Assembly: GCA_015680685.1 (NCBI GenBank)
Contig: MNCI01010462.1
Span: forward strand, 265,931 to 329,930
Source of the DNA: Gnetum montanum
Lineage: Eukaryota; Streptophyta; Gnetopsida; Gnetales; Gnetaceae
Direction: 5' to 3'
Length of the DNA: 64,000 bases
How positions within the stretch are numbered: position 1 is the first letter of the stretch; every line of letters begins with the position of its first letter. The notes beneath the pieces are model-generated. The model was not told the origin of the DNA. It worked only from the letters and a program-made list of their open reading frames with translations, and made no database searches. The position numbers and the translations under genes were made by a program. This document shows positions 57,360 through 64,000 of the stretch, piece by piece.

Positions 57360-59556
57360 CCACTAGGTGTCTTTTGATGTGGTGGCTAGAATGTACCCAA
57401 CTTGGGGTTCACACACTTGATTAAAGTTGGCATAGTAGGAAAAATTATAAGATGTGGTCATGTGATAAGGAGTTGACCTACTATGACACCCATGACCATA
57501 AGATGGTATGCAATGATTGATATGTCTCCCCATGTGGCTATATTCATTGGGTTGCATGGTTGTTGGAGTGTTGATTGGTGGCCCAGATAGAGTAACAGGA
57601 GGTGTTCAATTTGAGGATGCAGATGCATCATAGTAGTGAACTTGTGGTGAGTTTGAGGATGCAATGGTTTTAGAACCATGCTGTCTCTTTCTATGGTCTT
57701 GCCTAAAGAAAGGATGCTTTGGATGTTGTGGAGGGTTCCCACTACTATTGACAATAGAAGCACAAGTAACATTCATGGGTTGATGCTATGGTGCAAAATC
57801 TTCTGGCACAACTAGTGGTGATGTAGAAGGAGGTGAATGATTAGAATATTTAGGGTGAGGAGAAGTGTAAGAAACATGAGGTGGTTATATTTTTGGATAG
57901 AACATGGGTTGATAGTACTCAGAAGAATGATAACGATGTGGTGAAATAGAGGATGTTGACCTAGTTGGGAAAACAAGATGCTAAACATAATAAGTGCTTG
58001 GGTTCAGATGGTATGAAGGGTGTGACCAGTTTGACAGTGGCCTCCCTCATGACTAGGGTTTTTGCCATTGTGTTTGAAGTTGGTATTTCTATACGAAATC
58101 TAGATGTAACATTCCTTTCCAATGCACAAGTAAATCTGAAAAGATTGGGCATTGGTCTTTGGGGTGATCATATAGAAAAATTTCACATTGATACGAGTGA
58201 TTTGTAGTTGAGCTCTTATCCTTATTTTCTTTAACCCTTCTTTCTGATTGTCATGTGGTGTCATATCCTATTTCTCAGCTTGGCATGGTTTCACCTCTAA
58301 TAATGTTGGCATATTCTGTACATTTTTCCTATACCTATTCCATCATATCATTGATCTTTTCCTTAATTTCATCTAGTGATTGTAGTATTGGCAAAGATGA
58401 TTCCACCTCCTTGAGGTGAGTTGATTTCTCCTCTTCATGATCATGGCCCTTTGTTATTTCAAAATTTTGGTCCTATTGAGAGCTTTCAACAGTCTCCTAT
58501 TTAGCCATTTCTCCTTCTTCTTGTGCTACCTGCTTAATAAGCTCTTGGAATTGGTGGGTTCATCATTCATATAGTTGACCTGGGGCATACATCCCCAAGG
58601 TCTCCCTTATTTCATTACGAAGCCCATCCATGATGTGGTACATTAGCCTTTCCTCAGAGAACCCATGGCCTAGGCAATTGTTTAACAATGAATAGTATCT
58701 TTCTAAGGCCATGTCCAAAGGTTCATGCTACCTCTAATTCCATTCTTGGATTTTTCTCCTCAAGGCTGATACTCTTGCATAGGTTTGATATCTTTCATTG
58801 AAGAGTTCTACCATTGTCGGCCAACATCGAATTGATTTTGGTTTTAAGGACCTGTATCATACTTTTTCTTGGCCAACGAGTGTCATAGGAAAGAGCTTAA
58901 GTCTTTTCCATCCATTATCAATGTTTTTCCATACACAGGCATTGTAGATCTAAATCATAGCCTCTTGAAAACTTGGGAAAGTTATTTAAATCAAGCTTGG
59001 ATAGATGGATTTCCTTGTGATGCCTACAAGATATTCAAACAACCTCTTATATATGCATTAGGCTCTTAGTGGTCAGCAGGGGTTCATCGTCACTAGGTAG
59101 GTTATGAATTTGTGAGTTGGGATGATGTTGTCTTCGTTCATGTTGGCATTTCTGACTTTGCCTGTGGGCTCAATTTTTATTTCTACGCCAACCCCTTGAA
59201 AGATGGTCATCTATGTCACGACATGATGTTAAAGGAGCAGAGGAAGAGAAAGAACTGGAAGACTTATCATGACTTTTGTAGGTCTTCCAATCATCCATAG
59301 ATAGATCCTTGTTAACTATTGAGAAGGTCCTAGGCCTTGCAGGCCCCCTCATTCCATGGGATGTTCCATCCTTACTAGAGGTGATAGAGTTTGATGACAA
59401 GAGTTCTTGAGTACTATTGGGGTGCTCATGATCATAGGAGACTGTTTTATAGGATTCAGTACTCCTAACTTTGTCTTCATCATTGTATATTTCATTAGTT
59501 CTCCAATGAATTGCCTCACTAGTTTTTGCATTGTCATAGTCTTGTGAGAGAGACAT
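57360..59556 (-). pseudogene. gag of element E
   Basis: Starts at the ATG at 59556 (M-S-L-S-Q-D-Y-D-N-A-K) and is open for 128 codons, Ser-rich (S-S-S-S-F-S-S-S-A). The core at about 58570-58690 reads C-L-G-H-G-F-S-E-E-R-L, I-M-D-G-L-R-N-E-I-R-E-T-L-G-M-Y-A-P-G-Q-L, clearly collinear with B (C-C-L-G-H-G-Y-I-Q-Q-D-Q-L, V-D-G-L-R-H-E-T-R-R-T-L-G-T-Y-A-Q-G-R-L) and A. A Lys/Arg-rich patch follows at about 58400-58500, then a His/Tyr/Ser/Pro-rich tail (57363-57960) comparable to the B gag tail. I could not find a zinc knuckle. Stops and frameshifts break it into at least six pieces. Confidence 0.78.
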
Positions 59557-59667
59557 TGTTATGAATTGTATGTAAATTATTTGTAATTAGTTCCTCTCTA
59601 AAAGATATATCTTCAAAGTTTCATTACAATAGTCTTGGATGATGTAACTAATATAATAACTAGCACC

Positions 59668-59687
59668 ATCCTCGGCAACTGTGCCAA
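59668..59687 (-). other. Primer-binding site of element E
   Basis: Minus strand TGGCACAGTTGCCGAGGATG, about 16 of 20 matches to the complement of plant tRNA-Asp, one base from the LTR end at 59689. Confidence 0.72.
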
Positions 59688-59688
59688 T

Positions 59689-60660
59689 GATGAGTGACGA
59701 GGTACCGCTATGCCCAACCATACAAATCACAAACATTCATGCACGATCTAGTCAATCTCCACAAACAAACTAGTTGTGGTATCTGGATAGTTACACATTG
59801 ATCACAATTTGATGTCTTCCCACCTAGACTAGTATTTTCTTTATCATGTATGATTTAGTCCAAAATGGGGTGTATGATATGATTTCTAAGACTAGGCTAC
59901 TCCTAGAGACAATGGAAAATAATCTTGATTAACCAATAAGCAATAGGAAATGAAGTCTAAACTAGCCTAAGTGTGATGAGCATCAGTCCTTAATCATCTG
60001 TATGCATCTTGGACCTCATGTACTACTTCTAGGATTACCAACCACACATTACTTGAGCACTCCTAGATACGCTACTGGGTTACCAAGTAGTTACACTTCA
60101 ATATTCGTGATTAATTCATACTCATTCCGCATCTAACAACAGGAATAGTAAATGACAGTAAAGAAATATTAACTAAGGAAATAATAAATAACAATAAGGA
60201 TTAACAATAATAATTAAACAATTCAAACTAAGTGAATGCTGCAATGATGGAGTAATCTCAATATTTATTNGGATTAACAATAATAATTAAATAATTCAAA
60301 CTAAGTGAATGCTGCAATGATGGAGTAATCTCAATATTTATTGCCGATCATGTGCATGTCCAAGTATGTCACACTTGAATAAAGGTTCCGTACAATTACA
60401 AGCATCACACTGCAGGCATGCAGTTGGACAAATAGTCTAACGCTTGTAGGAATAAACTGCAAGAGCATTGCTACAACTTCAAAAAAAAAGTCCTTAAATG
60501 CAATGAGTGCGCACATATTTATAGCAGAAAATGGACTTTCCATTGATGAGGCGATGTCAATGCATGAAAGGATGCATCGATGAGGTCACATCAATGTTGC
60601 TATGTTAACAAGGCTTTATTGACATGCCCTAGTTAATGCATGTGACTAGATGCTTCATCA
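59689..60660 (-). repeat. 5' LTR of element E
   Basis: TGATGAGTGACGAGG to GATGCTTCATCA. It is 972 bp as given, but 73 bp of that (60198-60342 region) is a contig-join duplication, so the true length is near 900. It carries a tatttatagc box near 60517. Confidence 0.9.
60198..60342. other. Contig join: single N with 72-bp duplicated flanks
   Basis: 60198-60269 and 60271-60342 are the same 72 bp with one mismatch (aattaaaCaatt versus aattaaaTaatt) around a lone N at 60270. The partner LTR (54788-55655) has this segment once, showing that the duplication is an assembly artefact. Confidence 0.9.
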
Positions 60661-60665
60661 ACTAT
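60661..60665. repeat. Target-site duplication, right copy
   Basis: ACTAT immediately after ...GATGCTTCATCA, identical to 54783-54787. Confidence 0.88.
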
Positions 60666-62090
60666 TAAAACCCCTTTCCCAATTACCCAACTCTATCAAT
60701 TATACCTTGAAAACCATAAAACTTTGTAACCAAAACCCACATTAACCAACATAGGTCATAGGGTTGGTGAAAAGGCTTTAATTTTTTTAAAAAAATTGTT
60801 ATTTTTAATTTTATATGAAGAAAAGATGCTCCTAACAATATAAATTCATCATTAATAGTACAGCTATAGTGCAGAAAAATCAAAAGTTCCATAGAATAGA
60901 AAACCCTAGTTTGTAATGAAACGACTATAGTAAAAACTTTGGAAAAAATGAAAGAAAATTTTTTAAAATTTTAAACATCATCTAAAATCCTTCTACAATG
61001 TCTCTACAATCCTTAGGAACCCTAGAAATTGACCATATGTGGTCAAGAAATCATATATGTTGCTAGATTTTCCATGAAAAAACTTCAAAAAATCAAGAAA
61101 ATAGGGTAGAACGATGAACACAAGGTTGGGAAAAAATTTATAGAAATTTTAAAAAATATGGTTCCCCCTCCAAATTATCCAAAAGACAATAAATAATATA
61201 TCTATGAAGTTAATGCTTAAAAATCTACTCATACACAGTTAGAAAAAAATCAGAAATTTAGACAAAAATTGATGGAAATATGATATAAATTTTGCACTTG
61301 ACTTTGGAAAAACTTTAAATTTTGCCTCAATAGATGCTCAAAAATCAAAAATTCCATCCTAATACAATTGGTAAGCCTAGCTAGATCTTGGATTGGACAT
61401 AGCTGAAAGGAAAAATTTTGACCAAATGAAGCATAAAGATGGAAAATCATTTCAAATATTTGACCAAAAATCTAAAAGAATGGTAGAAGATGGATACCTG
61501 GAAGTTCTTGATGAAGATCCTTTGCCTACAAAAGGATCTAGAATCCTAGAGATGATTCAAACTACCTCCTCTACCTCATCCAAATTTTGATTTCAACTTG
61601 TTGTTTGAATCTTCTTCATCATGGTCATCGAAACTTGAGAGTTCTACCTCAATTTGCTGTAGGAAGAAGCCCAAATCCTCAGCTCTATTGAAACCATGCT
61701 ATGCATAGGGATGGATAAATGCAAAAATTATTGAAAAGTATAGGGTATTTAGGCTTTAATCATAAAATCTAGCTCTTAGATTCTACCCTTATGAAATTAG
61801 ATGAGAAATATGCTCACATGGTAGATTTTGATGCCAAAAACCATCTCTAATGCCCACATATTGATAATAAACTTCTTTATGTACCAAGGAAAACCCTCCA
61901 CACATTGCTGTTAAAAAATAAACTAAGAAATTAGATCTATAAATTGAGTTTTCACATAGATGTCCACCTTTTTAGCTTTAATGCTATCACAGGAAACAAT
62001 TTTGGTAAGTTATGTGCCTCATGAGACTTGGTCTATAACATAAAAAAACATTAGATGTCAGTATAGATACTACCTAGAAGAAATAAAAGG
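60666..62090. other. AT-rich sequence right of E; possible antisense exon
   Basis: Mostly AT-rich with only short open stretches. One patch stands out: on the minus strand 61705-61572 reads A-E-D-L-G-F-F-L-Q-Q-I-E-V-E-L and then an acidic D-D-H-D-E-E-D-S-N-N, preceded by ...ccctatgcatag and followed by gaggag-GTAGTTTG, an acceptor and donor arrangement. It could be an upstream exon of the antisense block at 50940-54410, in which case E sits in an intron. The plus-strand open stretch 61393-61590 overlaps it and is probably a shadow. Confidence 0.3.
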
Positions 62091-63249
62091 GAAGACAAGC
62101 CTCATATGTTGGGATTTATAACCTATAGTCTCACATGTTAGACTTTCCAACCCCAAAATATGGAGAAACATGTAAAGCCTAAGGCCTTGGCCACACGTTG
62201 CTCATGAGAATCCCAACGTGTGGGTCAAGGTAAGGGGGGTAGGGGGATGGGTAGAACAAGAAATTTACCATTTCAAACTTGACCACATGTTTCCTAGAGG
62301 ACCCCACAAAAACATTTAAAAAGAAACAATATTTTAGTGTGTCAAAACCCATCCTTGAGTGCACACGAGTTTGGGATTTTGATCCCACATGTTGAAGATC
62401 TAGGTACCAGAATGTAAGCCAAGGTGTGTAAGAAACACAAGCCTATTCTTGATCAATACAACTCATACTTTGTCCCAAATGATCAAAAAAATTTCAAATC
62501 TCTCCTGACATCCTAGATGCTAGCATAAGAAACTAGAAAAGCCAAAAACATGGTTAAAATATCCCAAAAACTAGCATACAAGTCCCACAAATTGTGACAC
62601 CAAGCCCCAAACATTGTGGCAACATGTTGGCCAATGTGTGGAATCCACACTACCAATTGATAAGTCAAAATTTCTTAAATGATATCAAGGTAGATTTTAC
62701 ATGTTAAAGAATTGACCCATAGTGATCTCAAGCTATCCTAGTGGGTTCCATAGCCTTAAAACCTAAGCTAAATTACTCACACATTGAGGATACAATCCCT
62801 ACACATTGGGATTCTACCATGAATTGCTCACATCTTGAAGAGATGGTCTTCACACATTGGATATGAAATGTTTTAATTTTTTAAAATTATCTTAACCATA
62901 AAATGCTATTATATTGCTACTTTATAGATAGTTTGCATAACATTTTCCTTTAAATTAATTAATTTTTATGAATTTTTACATATTCTAGTAGTTTACAAAA
63001 TATTTTTCCTTGTTTTTACTATATTTTCAGCTTTTTAAAAATAATTTATAGCTTTTTCTATGAGATTCTTGCTTACTTTAGCAATTTCTAGGTTGTTTTC
63101 TTTCTAAATTTTAGCTAATTTTCACAATTTAGAACATATTTTTCATAAAGTTTTACCTATTTTAGTAATCTATGGCTTGTTTTTTCTAGGTTTTACCTTA
63201 TTTTGATAATAAAATATTCTTAAAAATAAATATTATTTTGGATCATGTT
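62090..63249. other. Unassigned stretch with ACATGTTG/ACACATTG words
   Basis: At 62100-62860 the words cacatgtt, cacacgttg and acacattgg recur more than ten times in both orientations, a texture resembling the leader of D (43130-43250). 62860-63249 is plain AT-rich DNA. No coding domain is seen. Confidence 0.35.
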
Positions 63250-63291
63250 TGATGAGACGCAGATTGCACAAGCTGCGATATCACATCCCCT

Positions 63292-63402
63292 ACGATATCG
63301 CATACGCGATATCGCGTCTCTCCCTGCAATATCGCATCCCCTGCGATATCGCATACGCGATAGCGCGTCTCTCCCTGCGATATCGCGTACGCGATATCGC
63401 AG
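63292..63402 (+). repeat. Cluster of three CpG palindromes in LTR F
   Basis: 63375-63402 is a perfect 28-bp palindrome, half-site CTGCGATATCGCGT, with its centre between 63388 and 63389. Two near-palindromes of the same design precede it (about 63292-63318 and 63341-63367), each followed by cgcgtctctccctgc, giving a period of about 50 and then 33 bp. Each unit contains two GATATC boxes and up to eight CG steps. The cluster ends 14 bp before the TATA box. Confidence 0.92.
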
Positions 63403-63416
63403 TCTACCGCCATATC

Positions 63417-63424
63417 TATAAATA
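63417..63424 (+). promoter_or_regulatory. TATA box of LTR F
   Basis: TATAAATA in catatctataaataagagg, conserved in LTRs A and B at the same distance from the palindromes. Transcription would begin about 30 bp on, near 63450. Confidence 0.68.
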
Positions 63425-63591
63425 AGAGGCAGAACTCCCCTCATTTCTCATCCTAGGCATAAAGTAGCGAAGCTCTGGTGGATTGATCACCCCAGAGATC
63501 GAATATTTTCCATGTGCCCATAGTAGGAGTCCCCCAAGTGAACGGTTCTTTATTCGAGCAGCTTTGTACCTGAACGCAAGTTGTGTACGGC

Positions 63592-63597
63592 AATAAA
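63592..63597 (+). terminator. Putative polyadenylation signal in LTR F
   Basis: AATAAA in gtacggcaataaagatgagc, conserved in the B LTRs (ctttattg on the plus strand near 17060 and 23190). It lies about 170 bp after the TATA box, defining a plausible R region. Confidence 0.4.
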
Positions 63598-63674
63598 GAT
63601 GAGCTTTACGGATAAACCTTGTAGTTCATGGATAGGTTTAATTAATGTTATGTACTGCTTTCCTAGTGATGCGG

Positions 63675-63842
63675 CATGAGTACGACTTGGTTACGAGCGT
63701 TGATGAACGTGTATGGCTAGCCAAGAAATCGGCTACTCATCGTGAGTAGATTCTCTCAACCCTTTCCTCCTAGAGCATGGGACAAGTACGACTTGATTAC
63801 GAGCATCTACGGATGTGTACGGCTAGTCAAGAAATCAGCTGC
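63675..63842 (+). repeat. Direct repeat inside LTR F
   Basis: Two diverged copies of about 58 bp (63678-63736 and 63783-63842) share agtacgacttg, ttacgagc, gtgta-ggctag and caagaaatc-gct. The spacing is about 105 bp. The block is missing from LTRs A and B, so it is an insertion or expansion particular to F. Confidence 0.75.
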
Positions 63843-64000
63843 TTGTCACACATAGGTTAGTTAAGTGCCTCAGTACGACTGCTTCAAGCACGTGCGTTAC
63901 GTGTGGTGATCCCAGTAACGATTAGCATTTGGTAGCCACAGTTGCACAGTTCAGGGTGTGTACGGTAAGTGGGAACGGATGCTGACGCTAGGACTTAGTG

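Larger units (their letters stand above)
54783..60665 (-). mobile_element. Element E: complete non-autonomous gypsy element with 5-bp target duplication
   Basis: LTRs at 54788-55655 and 59689-60660 face the same way, TG...CA ended, and the whole is flanked by perfect ACTAT duplications (54783-54787 and 60661-60665). On the minus strand: 5' LTR (60660-59689), primer site of tRNA-Asp type, gag (59556-57360), a non-pol region shared with B, a polypurine tract, then the 3' LTR. The internal region is only about 4 kb and has no protease, RT or integrase that I can see. LTR ends, primer site, gag core and 3' region relate it to the A/B family, but its U3 lacks the GATATC palindromes, so it is a sister family. 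Confidence 0.9.
63250..64000 (+). repeat. Element F: start of a gypsy LTR (A/B family), plus strand, cut by window end
   Basis: TGATGAGACGCAGATTGCAC at 63250 is the plus-strand form of the B LTR terminus (TGATGGGACGCAATATCAC...). The order is U3 with CpG palindromes (63292-63402), TATA box (63417-63424), aataaa (63592-63597), and family-conserved blocks to gaacggatgctgacgct at 63980. The remaining roughly 150-300 bp up to the ...CCACTCATCA end, and any internal region, lie outside the window. It keeps far more CG steps than A or B, so it is the youngest copy seen. A block at about 63655-63860 is absent from the other copies. Confidence 0.85.

Noticed and set aside
59170-59537. Second minus-strand frame and plus-strand frame over the start of gag E
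   Set aside because: Overlapping shadows of the 128-codon gag start at 59556, which is supported by position next to the primer site.
63292-63402. CRISPR-like array of palindromic repeats
   Set aside because: Only three units, spacers are not unique, the setting is a eukaryotic LTR, and the family members A and B show the same sequence as part of the LTR.

Overview
This window looks like intergenic DNA from a large, repeat-swollen seed-plant genome. It is AT-rich throughout. I found no intact host gene, tRNA or rRNA. Nearly all of it resolves into old, nested, stop-ridden retrotransposons of plant type: Ty3/gypsy with tRNA-Asp primer sites and a double RNase H, Ty1/copia, and an RTE-like LINE. 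The depth of nesting and the age of the copies would suit a gymnosperm, but that is inference. The sequence itself supports only 'plant'.

Layout from left to right. (1) 1-7125, minus strand: gypsy element A, with integrase, archaeal-type RNase H, gypsy RNase H, reverse transcriptase, gag, tRNA-Asp primer site and 5' LTR. Its 3' end lies left of the window. It abuts, and so probably interrupted, an older copia element (copia-2, 7126 to about 9315, with its LTR beyond). (2) About 11108-13310, minus: a 5'-truncated LINE with a GAT-repeat tail. (3) 14477-39535, minus: one very old copia element (copia-1), recognisable because its two LTRs (14477-15359 and 38616-39535) and its coding domains appear in the right order, although two later insertions cut it into three pieces. 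The first insertion is gypsy B (about 16016-23483), of the same family as A, arranged gag fragment - LTR - internal region - LTR. The second is element C (24609-36548), a plus-strand gag-protease element with 1.6-1.7 kb LTRs that carry a 36-bp minisatellite. (4) About 42540 to beyond 54400: element D, a relative of C, split by a 3.3 kb solo LTR (45106-48434). It carries an intron-containing, gene-like block on the opposite strand at about 50940-54400. (5) 54788-60660: gypsy E, complete, with two LTRs and a perfect 5-bp target duplication (ACTAT). It has gag but no polymerase. (6) 63250 to the window end: the start of gypsy F, plus strand, the least decayed LTR of the A/B family.

How the parts relate: A, B and F are one family; A keeps pol while B lost it and keeps gag plus a protease remnant. 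E is a sister family that keeps only gag. B and E share a non-pol 3' region, so they look like non-autonomous elements that would have depended on enzymes from elements such as A. C and D are a second non-autonomous gag-protease family. The most unusual signals are the CpG-rich perfect palindromes just upstream of the TATA box in the A/B/F LTRs, the antisense split gene in D, and the minisatellite LTRs of C. Three single-N contig joins (6365, 22793, 60270) sit inside LTRs; two of them carry duplicated flanks that are probably assembly errors.
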